A DNA stretch of 64,000 bases, from the NCBI GenBank assembly GCA_015272395.1, contig JACYLQ010000045.1, positions 62,001-126,000 of the forward strand, written 5' to 3'. A program made the translations under genes and the position numbers. Below, piece after piece: positions 26,705 through 36,385 of this stretch. Every line of letters starts with the position of its first letter. Positions within the stretch are counted from its first letter, which is position 1. The stretch comes from Calothrix sp. C42_A2020_038. GTDB lineage: Bacteria; Cyanobacteriota; Cyanobacteriia; Cyanobacteriales; Nostocaceae. The notes under the pieces were generated by a model. That model saw only the letters and a program-made list of their open reading frames with translations. It did not search any database and had not been told where the DNA came from.

Positions 26705-27739
26705 ATGACGACAGGAGTTAGTATTGTAATCTGCTGTTATAACAGTTCTCAACGCCTACCCAAGACACTGGAACACCTTGCTGCTCAAAAGTTGACCTCT
26801 GATCTGCCTTGGGAGGTAATTGTAGTTGATAATGCCTCCACAGATAACACCGCAGAAATTGCTAAAACATCTTGGAGTTCAACTGCTGTTCCACTTCGTG
26901 TAGTACACGAGCATCAGCAAGGTCTAATTTATGCCCGTCATCGAGCTTTGATCGAAGCCAAGTACGATATCATTGGCTTTGTCGATGACGATAATTGGGT
27001 TTGTCCAGAATGGGTACAAACAGTGGCGGAAATAATGACGCAACATCCCAATGTTGGAGCTTGTGGAGGATGTAGCTCGGTTGTGTCTGATGTTCCTATT
27101 CCATCTTGGTTTGAGCGATATCAAGGTGATTATGCAGTTGGTTCACAGGCGCCAAAAGCAGGAGAAATTACTGAGCAAGGACGAGACTTCTTATGGGGAG
27201 CTGGTTTATCTGTTCGCAAGCAGGCATGGCAACAGATTTTGGATAAAGGTTTTGAACCGTTGCTAGTTGGTCGCAAAGGTACTGCACTATCAGCTTCTGA
27301 AGACTTTGAATTTTGTTTGGCACTGCGCGCGGCTGGGTGGCAGTTATGGTACGACCCACGTTTACAATTACAACATTGTTTACCAGCGTCACGCTTGCAA
27401 TGGAGTTACTTACGACGTTTGAAGCGAGGTATCGGAGCGTCAAGTGTTGGACTCGATCATTATTCTTTTTTAGAGTCAGAAAATGGCTGGAGTTTGAAAG
27501 CTAAACTCAAGCAAAATTGGTACTGGCGAGTCGCCTTCTCTCTCCTGAAATTAATGCGTTACCCGCACAAATTACTGCTGTTCTCCCATAATCAATGGGA
27601 AGGTGATGAGTCCATTCTACATTTAGAAATTCTGATTGGGCGCCTCAATGAGCTAATCAAAACCCGTAAAGTCTATGCAACTCAGACTCGAAACATTCGC
27701 GAGGCACCTTGGCGAAATAGTGTAAATAATTTGACTTAA
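26705..27739 (+). CDS. Glycosyltransferase family 2
   Basis: 344 residues. VSIVICCYNSSQRLPKTLE opens the nucleotide-binding domain, VVDNASTDNT follows, and DXD is in GFVDDDNWVCPEW at about 91-103. SASEDFEFCLALRAAGW gives the ED-x-D/E catalytic region. It has no obvious membrane segment until a short hydrophobic C-terminal stretch. General features resemble the HpsE group, but I cannot separate it from other GT2 enzymes. It is 16 bases from the next gene. Confidence 0.93.
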   Translation: MTTGVSIVICCYNSSQRLPKTLEHLAAQKLTSDLPWEVIVVDNASTDNTAEIAKTSWSSTAVPLRVVHEHQQGLIYARHRALIEAKYDIIGFVDDDNWVCPEWVQTVAEIMTQHPNVGACGGCSSVVSDVPIPSWFERYQGDYAVGSQAPKAGEITEQGRDFLWGAGLSVRKQAWQQILDKGFEPLLVGRKGTALSASEDFEFCLALRAAGWQLWYDPRLQLQHCLPASRLQWSYLRRLKRGIGASSVGLDHYSFLESENGWSLKAKLKQNWYWRVAFSLLKLMRYPHKLLLFSHNQWEGDESILHLEILIGRLNELIKTRKVYATQTRNIREAPWRNSVNNLT

Positions 27740-27755
27740 GGATTTAAAAACACTT

Positions 27756-29021
27756 ATGGCTACTTCTTCAATACCACAACTTCAACCCAATCCGAAATCA
27801 GCTAGCCAGCGTCGAATTATGTTGTTTGATATGTCCGTTGGTGGGCACCACCCAGCTTACATTCAACACCTAATTCGTTACTGGGGTGAGAATGACTTAC
27901 CAGGACATATGGATGTAGTCGTTGTGCCTAAGTTTCTCGAACAACACCAGGATGTAGTTGAGTTATCGCAAAATTACCAAAATATCAAGTTTGTTCCTAT
28001 TTCTACACAGGAAGTAGATTACCTCGGTCCTTGGACTACATATATTAAACGTAAGTCTCGCGCGCTGCGTGAATGGACTCTCTTGAGCCGTTATGCAACT
28101 TCTTTAGGCTCTACCGAATGCCTGCTGATGTATTATGATACATTTCAAATGTCTACGGTGCTAAGGCGTAAACTGCCTTGTCCGTTTTCAGGTATTTACT
28201 TCAGACCGAGATTTCACTACGGTGATTTTCCCCAGTGTCCCTTAACCTGGAAAGACCAAGTACGGAATTGGCAGGAACGTCTTCATATCTCCTTAGCTTT
28301 ACGTCATCCTCAATTCAAAACACTACTTAGTTTAGACCAGTTTGCAGTCAAATACCTTCAAGAGTTTCACAGTCGAGCCAAAATAGTTCATCTCCCAGAC
28401 CCTGTGCAAACTTACCCGAAGATTGAATCCAAAGTCGATGAACTCAAAGCAAGCTTAGGCATTGAACCACACCGTCGGGTATTTCTCCTATTTGGGGTTT
28501 TAGACAGTCGCAAAGGTATTTACCCACTGTTGGAAGCAATTTCACAGCTACCACCAGATATTTGCCAAAAACTCTGCCTATTGCTGGTTGGCCCAATTGA
28601 TTCTCAAGAAAAGTCGCGTATACAGGTAAAAATTGCTCGTCTTTCTGCACTTCTACCTATACAAATAGTAGCTTATGACAAATTTATACTTGACACAGAA
28701 ATTCAATCTTTCTTTGACTTGTCGGATGTAGTTTTGGCGCCTTACCAACGTCACGTCGGTACTAGTAGTATCTTAATTCGAGCCGCAGTAGCACAAAAAC
28801 CTGCTTTATCAACTAATTATGGGTTGATGGGCAAATGGATGGAGAATTATAAATTGGGTATCAGTGTTGATTCAACTGTACCAACAGAAATAGCCAAAGG
28901 TTTGACTAAATTTGTACTTGAATCACCAGAAAAATTCTTTGAGCCAAGTTTAGCTAAATCTTTTGTGGAACAAAACTCTGCCGAAAAATACGCTAGCACA
29001 ATTTTCAACAACATCGGATAG
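27756..29021 (+). CDS. Glycosyltransferase, GT4-like
   Basis: 421 residues. A polar N-terminus of about 20 residues precedes RIMLFDMSVGGHHPAYIQHL, in which the Gly-Gly-His loop is typical of a group within GT-B enzymes. The C-terminal donor domain has RRVFLLFGVLDSRKGIYPLL and LAPYQRHVGTSSILIRAAVAQKP, where the usual second Glu of the E-x7-E motif is replaced by a Ser/Ile stretch, so this is an unusual member. Substrates unknown. Confidence 0.82.
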   Translation: MATSSIPQLQPNPKSASQRRIMLFDMSVGGHHPAYIQHLIRYWGENDLPGHMDVVVVPKFLEQHQDVVELSQNYQNIKFVPISTQEVDYLGPWTTYIKRKSRALREWTLLSRYATSLGSTECLLMYYDTFQMSTVLRRKLPCPFSGIYFRPRFHYGDFPQCPLTWKDQVRNWQERLHISLALRHPQFKTLLSLDQFAVKYLQEFHSRAKIVHLPDPVQTYPKIESKVDELKASLGIEPHRRVFLLFGVLDSRKGIYPLLEAISQLPPDICQKLCLLLVGPIDSQEKSRIQVKIARLSALLPIQIVAYDKFILDTEIQSFFDLSDVVLAPYQRHVGTSSILIRAAVAQKPALSTNYGLMGKWMENYKLGISVDSTVPTEIAKGLTKFVLESPEKFFEPSLAKSFVEQNSAEKYASTIFNNIG

Positions 29022-29072
29022 CAACCTACTTGTTAATTCAGGCTAGTAAAATATTTACATTTAACCTTAATT

Positions 29073-30224
29073 ATGAATGATTTACGTATTGCTTGGCTAC
29101 TTCCAGTTAGTTTTTTCTACTGGCAACCTTCTTTGAGTAGATTAACAGAATTATTTCCCCAAACAACTGTATTTGCAGCATACTGGCCTGGACTTGCTCA
29201 AGGATTTGAAAATCATGTCAAGGTTAAACTAGTAGGGGACAACAGTAATGGCCGCGTTAAAGGCACCCCTAACTATAACAAAACAATAGATTCTTTACCA
29301 TTGAGTATTGTTCCTGAACTCTTAAAGTTCAAACCGAATATTATTTTCTCAAATTCTTTCGGTGTTTGGACGATTCTGGCTTTACTATTCAAGTTTTTGG
29401 GAAATTGGCGAGTCATTATCGCTTATGAAGGCAGTTCACCAACTGTAGATTATCGCAATTCTCCTGCACGCTTGTTAGTTCGGAAAATCATGGTCAAGTT
29501 AGCAGATTCCTATATTACTAACAGTCAAGCGGGAAAAAAATATCTAATAGAAGTTCTTGGCGCCTCCAAAGAGCGTGTTTTTGCTCAACCCTACGAAGTT
29601 CCTAACTGCGTTGCTTTGCTCGAAAAAAGCGAGGTGAATGAAGCCGAACAACAGTTAGCAAAGCCAGTTTTTATGTTTATTGGTCATATTGTTCCTAGAA
29701 AGGGGTTGCAATTTTTGTTACAAGCTTGCGTAATTTTAAAACAGCAAGGATATGAAAATTATACCCTACTGCTAGTTGGTGACGGACCTCAGCGACAGGA
29801 ACTAGAAGCATTTAGTGAAAGTCATGGTTTGGTAGAGCGTATTCAGTGGGTGGGACGAGTGGAATACGGTCGCTTAGGCGCCTATTTTCGCTCTTCAGAT
29901 GTTTTTGTTTTGCCAACTTTGGAAGATACTTGGGGAGTTGTTGTTCAGGAAGCCATGATTATGGGCAAGCCAGTTCTCTGCTCTGAACGAGCCGGAGCAA
30001 ATGAGCTAATTTCTCAAGGTGAAAATGGCTATGTCTTTGACCCTGAAAAACCTGAACAGTTAGCGGAAATAATGCGAAAGTTTATTGATAATCCCAACTT
30101 GAGTGATGTCATGGGTAAAAAGTCTGAGCAAGCGATGGCTAACATAACTCCAGTAGCAGCTGGAAATTTTCTAGCTCAAGTTGCTGAGTTCACCTGGGGC
30201 AATCGCACCTTAATTTCTTCTTAA
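29073..30224 (+). CDS. Glycosyltransferase family 4
   Basis: 383 residues. The donor domain begins FMFIGHIVPRKGLQFLLQA; then LLLVGDGPQRQELEA and the signature LPTLEDTWGVVVQEAMIMGKPVL (E-x7-E) appear, ending in ENGYVFDPEKPEQLAE. The acceptor half starts RIAWLLPVSFFYWQPSLSR. A clear GT4 enzyme; sugar unknown. The next gene starts 25 bases after the stop. Confidence 0.94.
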   Translation: MNDLRIAWLLPVSFFYWQPSLSRLTELFPQTTVFAAYWPGLAQGFENHVKVKLVGDNSNGRVKGTPNYNKTIDSLPLSIVPELLKFKPNIIFSNSFGVWTILALLFKFLGNWRVIIAYEGSSPTVDYRNSPARLLVRKIMVKLADSYITNSQAGKKYLIEVLGASKERVFAQPYEVPNCVALLEKSEVNEAEQQLAKPVFMFIGHIVPRKGLQFLLQACVILKQQGYENYTLLLVGDGPQRQELEAFSESHGLVERIQWVGRVEYGRLGAYFRSSDVFVLPTLEDTWGVVVQEAMIMGKPVLCSERAGANELISQGENGYVFDPEKPEQLAEIMRKFIDNPNLSDVMGKKSEQAMANITPVAAGNFLAQVAEFTWGNRTLISS

Positions 30225-30248
30225 TCAAAACTGTCTGTCAGAATAATT

Positions 30249-31394
30249 ATGAAACACAATTCGCTCGCTATTTTAATCCCAGATGTCTCAGTAAAAGCCG
30301 GTTCCTTGGCAAATTATGCTGCGGCCTTAGCTCATGGGTTGCATCAGTTGGGTTTAAAAAAAATGTATATTGTCTATCTGTTTTCTAGTGATGCTCCTCC
30401 AGTTGCGTTGCCAGAGAATGTCGAGCTAATTTGTTTGAATGTCAAACGTTCGCGGTCATCACCTTTTGCCTTAGCACGCTTTCTGAAAAAATATAAGCCT
30501 GATGTTTTAATTTCTATTTCCGCATTTATTAACTTTCCTGCTGTGATTGGCTGGTTGGTAGCAGGCAAAAGTTCAAGACTGATTGTGAGTCAGCATTCGA
30601 CTATGAGCTATCGAGCTTATGTCGAGTACAAACATGATTTTTGGATGCGAAATTATCCAAAATTCGCGCGTTTACTTTATCCTTTAGCTAGTGGTTTACA
30701 CGCTAACAGTCAAGATGTTCTTGATGACTTACTATATACAATTCGTGTTCCAGTCAACAAAGAGCGCGCGTTTGCCACTCCTAATCCAATCAATATAGAA
30801 CATATACAAAAGCTGAGTCAGGCAGAACCAGAGCATCCTTGGTTAAAGCACAAAGAAAAACCTGTAATTATCAGCGCTGGCAGACTGGCACAACAAAAAA
30901 ACTACTCATTGTTACTAGAAGCTTTTGCACTTGTACGTCAGAAGCTAGATGCTCGACTGATAATTTTGGGTGAAGATGGCCCTGACCGCCAAAACTTAGA
31001 CAGGTTAATTGATAAGTTGGGTATTGAAAAAGAAGTTAGTCTGCCAGGTTTTTCGTCTAACCCCTGGAGTAGTTTCGCGAAAGCAGATGCATTTGTATTG
31101 TCTTCACAAGAAGAACCATTTGGTTTAGTTATAGTTGAAGCAATGGCTTGTGGTATTCCAGTTGTTGCGACCGATGCCATTGGTGGAGGCCCTAAGACAA
31201 TCTTAGAAGCAGGGAAAAATGGTATTTTAGTTCCTCAAGGTGATGTTGAAGCACTCTCAAAAAACATCTTGGATGTAATTCTTAATCAAGATTTACATCA
31301 TAAATTAGTCGTTGCAGGTGAAAAACGTTGTACTGCATTTACCCCAAAGGTGATAGCTGAACAATGGGTTTCCTTCCTAGAAAAAATAGCGTGA
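30249..31394 (+). CDS. Glycosyltransferase family 4
   Basis: 381 residues. N-terminal LAILIPDVSVKAGSLANYAA has the Gly/Ser loop; IVSQHSTMSYRAYVEYK is typical of the acceptor domain of the WaaG/PimB-like branch. The donor domain carries VIISAGRLAQQKNYSLLLEA, LIILGEDGPDRQNLDRL and LSSQEEPFGLVIVEAMACGIPVV with the E-x7-E pair. Standard GT4, transferring one sugar in assembly of the repeat unit or main chain. Confidence 0.95.
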   Translation: MKHNSLAILIPDVSVKAGSLANYAAALAHGLHQLGLKKMYIVYLFSSDAPPVALPENVELICLNVKRSRSSPFALARFLKKYKPDVLISISAFINFPAVIGWLVAGKSSRLIVSQHSTMSYRAYVEYKHDFWMRNYPKFARLLYPLASGLHANSQDVLDDLLYTIRVPVNKERAFATPNPINIEHIQKLSQAEPEHPWLKHKEKPVIISAGRLAQQKNYSLLLEAFALVRQKLDARLIILGEDGPDRQNLDRLIDKLGIEKEVSLPGFSSNPWSSFAKADAFVLSSQEEPFGLVIVEAMACGIPVVATDAIGGGPKTILEAGKNGILVPQGDVEALSKNILDVILNQDLHHKLVVAGEKRCTAFTPKVIAEQWVSFLEKIA

Positions 31395-31464
31395 CCGGAT
31401 TTCCTCCCTGTTCGCAGAAATTTTTATTGAAAGTTAGGGATAAAAAAAGTTAGGGATAATGACC

Positions 31465-32619
31465 ATGCGTATTTTGAGTGTCCATAATGAATACCAAATT
31501 CGTGGTGGGGAGGACGAGTGCTTCAAAGCTGAGAATGAGCTTTTACAAAAAATGGGTCACCAAGTAGAAGTTTACACTCAGCATAACAAACGTATTACTG
31601 AATTCAATAAGCTGCAAGCCACAATCAAAACTATTTGGTCTAGTGAGGCATATCAAGCAGTACAATCGTATTTGCAAAAAAGCAAGTGCGATCTAATGCA
31701 CGTCCAGAATTTTTTCCCACTAATTTCACCTTCGGTATACTATGCGGCAAAAGCAGAAAAGGTACCTGTAGTTCAGACCCTACATAACTACAGACTTCTG
31801 TGTCCAAATGCACTATTCTTTCGTGAAGGAAAAGTCTGCGAAGACTGTTTGGGTAAAATTCCTTTACCTGGTGTGCAACATGGTTGCTATCGAGAAAGTA
31901 AAGCAACGAGTGCTGTTGTTGCATCAATGCTCACCATTCATCACAAAGCGCAAACTTGGAACAAGATGGTAGACTGTTATGTTGCTCTGACTGAGTTTGC
32001 GCGACAGAAGTTTATTGAAGGTGGACTTCCAGCAGAGAAAATAGTTGTTAAACCCAACTTTATTGCTCCTGACCCTGGTGTTGGTGAAGGTAAGGGGGGT
32101 TATGCACTTTTTGTCGGTAGACTCTCGGTCGAAAAGGGTTTAGATACTTTGCTGGCTGCTTGGGAATTAATTGGTAGTAAGATGCCCTTGAAAATTATCG
32201 GTGATGGGCAGTTATCAGGACTAGTCGCTCAAATGGTGGAGCAACTGCCAAATGTGCAATGGTTAGGACGTAAAGGTCTTGCTGAAGTATATACATTAAT
32301 CGGAGAAGCGACTGTACTAATTTTTCCTTCCAAGTGGTATGAAACTTTTGGTAGAGTTGCAATCGAAGCGTTTGCAAAAGGTACACCTGTTGTTGCTGCA
32401 AATATTGGCGCCATTGCAGAACTAGTTGACAACGGTCGTACAGGTATTCATTTTCGACCGGGAGATGCACTTGACTTGGCGGATAAAATCGAATGGGTAA
32501 TAACGCATCCAACTGAACTTGCTCATATGCGACGTGAAGCGCGCGCGGAATTTGAGCAAAAATATACAGCGAAGGAAAACTATAGACAGTTAATGGAAAT
32601 TTATAAACGAGTTTGCTAA
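31465..32619 (+). CDS. Glycosyltransferase family 4
   Basis: 384 residues from the ATG at 31465. That start has AGGGA 8 bases upstream, whereas the ATG at 31459 would have it only 2 bases away. RILSVHNEYQIRGGEDEC is the usual opening of one GT4 branch. A Cys cluster CPNALFFREGKVCEDCLG plus a later HGCYR near residue 140 is characteristic of that branch and may bind metal. The donor domain has ALFVGRLSVEKGLDTLL and FPSKWYETFGRVAIEAFAKG. A direct repeat AAAGTTAGGGATAA lies just before the start, duplicating the ribosome-site region. The next gene starts 6 bases after the stop. Confidence 0.93.
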   Translation: MRILSVHNEYQIRGGEDECFKAENELLQKMGHQVEVYTQHNKRITEFNKLQATIKTIWSSEAYQAVQSYLQKSKCDLMHVQNFFPLISPSVYYAAKAEKVPVVQTLHNYRLLCPNALFFREGKVCEDCLGKIPLPGVQHGCYRESKATSAVVASMLTIHHKAQTWNKMVDCYVALTEFARQKFIEGGLPAEKIVVKPNFIAPDPGVGEGKGGYALFVGRLSVEKGLDTLLAAWELIGSKMPLKIIGDGQLSGLVAQMVEQLPNVQWLGRKGLAEVYTLIGEATVLIFPSKWYETFGRVAIEAFAKGTPVVAANIGAIAELVDNGRTGIHFRPGDALDLADKIEWVITHPTELAHMRREARAEFEQKYTAKENYRQLMEIYKRVC

Positions 32620-32625
32620 AGATGT

Positions 32626-34011
32626 ATGAGGAAACCAACATTTACCAATTTCAATACCCAGTTAGGATATCAAGAAGCAGAACTTGTAGTTCCTCAAAAA
32701 CCCAAATATAATTACCGAAGCTCGACTTTACTACTTGTTGCCTTTGCCACCTGTTTTTACGCTCGTCTTCTAAGCACTTATGGTGTACCCCAGGTTATTA
32801 ACTTTGTTCACTTTGTTGTGGTTCCCCTTGCAAGTCTTGTGGCAATTCTTCAAACCCGAACTAAACAGCGTAGCCAGATAGAAATATCGCACGCTTTCTT
32901 AATTGGCTTAGTGGCTTTATTTGCCATTAATCTTGCAAGTGCGTTGTTAAATAAAGCTGGTTTTATTAATGTTGTTTTAGAATTTTTACTTCTTTGTGAG
33001 CCATTTTTAATTTTACTTGCAATTACTTGTTTACCACTAACTCCAAAATATATCCTTCGATTTAGAAAATGGATAACAATTTTTGCATTAAGTAATCTTG
33101 TTTTAGCACTTTTTCAACGTTATGTATTAAATATTCAAAATAGCCGTGATATTGCTGGGTGGGACTTAATTCAAGGTGTATTTTACTTTTCAGGAAGTGG
33201 ACACGTTGTTAGTAGTTCAGTTTCATTATGTTTTGCTGTTTACTATTTTGCTAGTTTCAAAACTCAAGCCCTTTGGATACGAGCTTTAGTAGTTCTTGGA
33301 GCAATATGGCAGGTAATAGAATCTGATACAAAGCAAGTATTCTTGGTTGCTTTTATCGCGATTATCTCTATGGTTTTGCTCAAGCTGAATAATATAATTA
33401 AACTGATTCAATACGTTACTATATTTATTGTAGGCGCCGCTGCATTATATTGGGCTGCAAACAATATTTACGATAATACAGAGCTTGTTTACTGGGTGTC
33501 TAATATAGATTTAGTCAAAGATGGCTTGGAATTAAAGTTCAGTGTATTTTCTTTCATTATTTCATATTACCACTCCTCGCTAAATTGGATAATTGGCTTA
33601 GGTCCAGGACACACTATTGGGCGCCTAGGAGGATGGATGATTCGCGATTATTACAGTCTGCTACAACCTCTTGGTGTAACTCAGTCTCAAATTGGTGAAA
33701 CCCTTTGGAGAATAGTTGGAAATAATCCCTTGGGTGACAAATCTAGTATGTGGTCGCCTTTTTTTGGTTGGGCAGGGATATGGGGAGACTTAGGAATTGC
33801 AGGATTACTGGCATATATATATATTTGGGTTTTAAGTTGGAAATACTTTTGTGTAGATGATATTTCTAAATTCATTGCATTAACTATATTTATCAACGGT
33901 GCAATTTTCACACAAATGGAAGAACCAGGATATATGCTTTTTGTCTGTATTTTAATTGGACTTCGTTGGCAAGAACATCGCGCTCTCATCCCTAAAAAAG
34001 CCAAAATATAA
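32626..34011 (+). CDS. O-antigen polymerase/ligase-like membrane protein (Wzy/WaaL superfamily)
   Basis: 461 residues with about ten to eleven hydrophobic segments and a large non-membrane loop at about residues 280-370 that includes FGPGHTIGRLGG-like sequence (IGLGPGHTIGRLGGW). This layout fits O-antigen polymerases and ligases, which join lipid-linked glycans at the outer face of the inner membrane. Which reaction it carries out cannot be told. It is the last gene of the plus-strand operon and is followed by a strong terminator. A second member of the superfamily is at 47753-49030. Confidence 0.83.
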   Translation: MRKPTFTNFNTQLGYQEAELVVPQKPKYNYRSSTLLLVAFATCFYARLLSTYGVPQVINFVHFVVVPLASLVAILQTRTKQRSQIEISHAFLIGLVALFAINLASALLNKAGFINVVLEFLLLCEPFLILLAITCLPLTPKYILRFRKWITIFALSNLVLALFQRYVLNIQNSRDIAGWDLIQGVFYFSGSGHVVSSSVSLCFAVYYFASFKTQALWIRALVVLGAIWQVIESDTKQVFLVAFIAIISMVLLKLNNIIKLIQYVTIFIVGAAALYWAANNIYDNTELVYWVSNIDLVKDGLELKFSVFSFIISYYHSSLNWIIGLGPGHTIGRLGGWMIRDYYSLLQPLGVTQSQIGETLWRIVGNNPLGDKSSMWSPFFGWAGIWGDLGIAGLLAYIYIWVLSWKYFCVDDISKFIALTIFINGAIFTQMEEPGYMLFVCILIGLRWQEHRALIPKKAKI

Positions 34012-34030
34012 TATTTGTAGAGTGTATGAC

Positions 34031-34058
34031 TAGTGGTTCATTTCATCAGTTTTGGTAG
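34031..34058 (+). repeat. Single-end remnant of repeat family C
   Basis: TAGTGGTTCATTTCATCAG then TTTTGG matches the terminal repeat of the copies at 9495 and 22416. No partner end is found nearby. Confidence 0.55.
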
Positions 34059-34071
34059 TATAAATAATATC

Positions 34072-34106
34072 TTGTGGGTCAGGCAGGTTTCCTGCCTGAC
34101 CCACAA
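34072..34106. terminator. Bidirectional terminator between the convergent operons
   Basis: A perfect 16-base stem, TTGTGGGTCAGGCAGG, loop TTT, CCTGCCTGACCCACAA. It lies 60 bases after the plus-strand polymerase gene and 6 bases beyond the stop of the minus-strand beta-helix gene. It separates the two halves of the locus. Confidence 0.92.
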
Positions 34107-34112
34107 AAAGTA

Positions 34113-36071
34113 TTACTTCCCAAAAAAGTGTGTCAAAAGATTACAATGCTTTTTATTACCTTTATTTGCATCTAATCCACTAGTCAATTCTGCATTAGCA
34201 CTTCCCTCATAACCAACATAAAGTGGGATTATATTGCGTTCACCAATTTTAGGAAGATCACCAGATTTCAAGAACTTGATTTCGTTACCTCGCTTTTCTT
34301 GGAAAAAAGTTTCATAGCGGCCACCTTGGTGAATAGATGTTCGCGTCGAAATTGAAAATTGAGAATTATCATTAATAAATGCAGGTCTGTCTTTGGGAAT
34401 ATTTTTAGCTGCAGGATAAATCAATCCACCCAGTATTTCGGTTTTTCCGTTATTTGTTGTTTCTACAACCGTACCTTCATCTTCTGTTTTTAGACCCAGT
34501 ATCCATACACTTCCTCCGTCATTTTTGATTTGAGGTGAAGTTGCAGATTCTACATTTAACTGCCTTGCCCAAACTTTTTGTTTGTCGAATAATAAGCTTT
34601 GATATCCCGTGACATCTTCAATAAATAAAGTTCCCGGAACTGTATTGCGATATACTTTACCCCAACCAAGGTATAAGTTTTTTAGAACTAATGTTCGCGG
34701 TGTCGCTTGTTCAAACCAGTAGAAGGCGCCTCTGTCATATTCTCCCCAAAATTGCTCAAAAACGACAGTTTTAGATTTTCCATCTTCAAATCTAAAAACT
34801 GGACCTTCTGCGTTCATGGCAGGTTGAAGAAGCTGTAAACTAGAGAAGAAGCCTTTAATTCTTTTAACGTTATTACGAACGCGAATTGTTTTACTGATTA
34901 AATATTTACCGTTGGGAAAGTAAATTGTAGATTTACCTGAGTCTATGGCTTTCTGAATTGCGTCTGCATCATCTTGGTCATCCGTACCATTGGCGCCGAA
35001 GTCTGTTACACTAGCCCAGTTCCGCAAATCATCTTCGCCAACATCTGGCGTTTCTTCAACTGGTAAATTGAGTGAATGTTTAGGACTGGGAAATAGACTA
35101 TATACTTGAGCTGAAACGTATTCTTCAACTGTATTACCAGGGATTTCGGTCTCTTTATCCTTAATTGCTGACTTATAGCCACTTGTTTTGATATTCCGCG
35201 CGTATAAAAAACCTCGACGGTTATGAATTGCTGGAATATCACCAGCACCACCTGTAAAATCAGCATCAACGACAACAACTAAACCTATATCACTATTGAT
35301 ATTCTCAATAACTGGTACGCTATTGTGACTTTTTAAATCACGAAATGTAATGATATTGCCTTCATTGTCAATTCCTGCAACTCGCTGATTTTGCAGCGTG
35401 ATATGTTCAAAGACAATACTGTATTCAGGTTGGCGTACTTGAATACCATAATCAAAGCCAATAATACTGACATCGCGAATCAGAGCAGGACCTACCCATG
35501 CTCTAGTTAGTGCTAACCCTGTATTCCCAACCTTGTCATTATCACTTGACTTGATTGTGACATTGCGGATACCGCCAGAGTTATTATTTAAAAATCGAAT
35601 TCCTATCGCATTGGGGTTGCCAGAACCAATATCCACAGTTAAATCATAAATACCATTATGAAATGCCTGTCCAGTGCTTTCACCTTCAAAAGTCGTAATG
35701 ACAGGTAGTGGTTCTTTATCGCTACTAAATTTAGGGGAATTATCCTTTAATTTCAAAATTGTTTTGTCTCGACTCTGTCCTTGCAAGATAATTCGCTTGC
35801 TTTGCCACTGTAAACTATCGCTGACAGAATAAATGCCGTCAGGTAAGTAAACAACTTTACTGATTTGATTTGGACTATTTACAATTTGAGCTGCTGCATC
35901 AAGTGCCTCTTGTATCGCTTTTGTATCATCATTTATCCCATCACCTTTGGCGCCAAATGTTCTAACATCAATTAATTGAGCATTAGAAGGTGGCGTTACT
36001 GCATGGACAGGAGGGAAGATTAATGCCAAGCTCAACAAACAGAGCAAAAATGTCATTAGAAAATTTTTCAT
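34113..36071 (-). CDS. Secreted right-handed beta-helix protein (pectate-lyase superfamily / GH28-related)
   Basis: 652 residues. A cleavable signal peptide ends near residue 24 (LALIFPPVHA). Two copies of the pectate-lyase-3 entry motif are present: RTFGAKGDGINDDTKAIQ at about 37-54 and TDFGANGTDDQDDADAIQKA near 353. Each begins a parallel beta-helix with turns such as GIRNVTIKSSDND. The protein would be exported and act on, or bind, the polysaccharide outside the cytoplasm. The catalytic acids cannot be placed by eye, so lyase, hydrolase and binding functions are all open. No PEP-CTERM tail is visible at the C-terminus. It is the last gene of the minus-strand half, ending at the bidirectional terminator. 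Confidence 0.88.
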   Translation of the reverse strand: MKNFLMTFLLCLLSLALIFPPVHAVTPPSNAQLIDVRTFGAKGDGINDDTKAIQEALDAAAQIVNSPNQISKVVYLPDGIYSVSDSLQWQSKRIILQGQSRDKTILKLKDNSPKFSSDKEPLPVITTFEGESTGQAFHNGIYDLTVDIGSGNPNAIGIRFLNNNSGGIRNVTIKSSDNDKVGNTGLALTRAWVGPALIRDVSIIGFDYGIQVRQPEYSIVFEHITLQNQRVAGIDNEGNIITFRDLKSHNSVPVIENINSDIGLVVVVDADFTGGAGDIPAIHNRRGFLYARNIKTSGYKSAIKDKETEIPGNTVEEYVSAQVYSLFPSPKHSLNLPVEETPDVGEDDLRNWASVTDFGANGTDDQDDADAIQKAIDSGKSTIYFPNGKYLISKTIRVRNNVKRIKGFFSSLQLLQPAMNAEGPVFRFEDGKSKTVVFEQFWGEYDRGAFYWFEQATPRTLVLKNLYLGWGKVYRNTVPGTLFIEDVTGYQSLLFDKQKVWARQLNVESATSPQIKNDGGSVWILGLKTEDEGTVVETTNNGKTEILGGLIYPAAKNIPKDRPAFINDNSQFSISTRTSIHQGGRYETFFQEKRGNEIKFLKSGDLPKIGERNIIPLYVGYEGSANAELTSGLDANKGNKKHCNLLTHFFGK

Positions 36072-36385
36072 ACTACCGTAAGTATTTACGCCTACGTAAT
36101 TGTTCTTTTTGACATACCCTTACTTATATCTGATGTTGGCTTAAATATCCGGATAATATGAAAAAAATCAAATCTTACCCCCGACCAAACAGCTAAAACT
36201 AAACTAAAACTAAAAATTTTGAATTTATTTATTTTGCATCTTGTTGAGAAAAATATTTGCTTCTTAGGAATAAACTTTATAGCGTTTTCTAGTCAAGTTA
36301 GGTATGAAATAATTTAGTATATTTCTTGTGGGGTGGGCATCTTTGCCCGCCCTGATGCACTTCATTAGAACGGGAAAGACCATAA
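36072..36385. other. Intergenic region with a hairpin
   Basis: About 310 bases. It holds a GGGTGGGCA / TGCCCGCCC hairpin at 36335-36356, which probably ends transcription of the cyanoexosortase pair on the minus strand, and AT-rich DNA that should contain the promoter of the beta-helix gene. Confidence 0.5.
36335..36356 (-). terminator. Probable terminator after the cyanoexosortase-associated gene
   Basis: A GC-rich stem GGGTGGGCA-TCTT-TGCCCGCCC about 30 bases past the stop codon at 36386. The T run on the minus strand is weak. Confidence 0.5.

Noticed and set aside
34113-36071. PEP-CTERM tail on the beta-helix protein
   Set aside because: The C-terminus ends in a His/Leu/Phe stretch without a Pro-Glu-Pro motif, hydrophobic helix and basic tail in the needed order.
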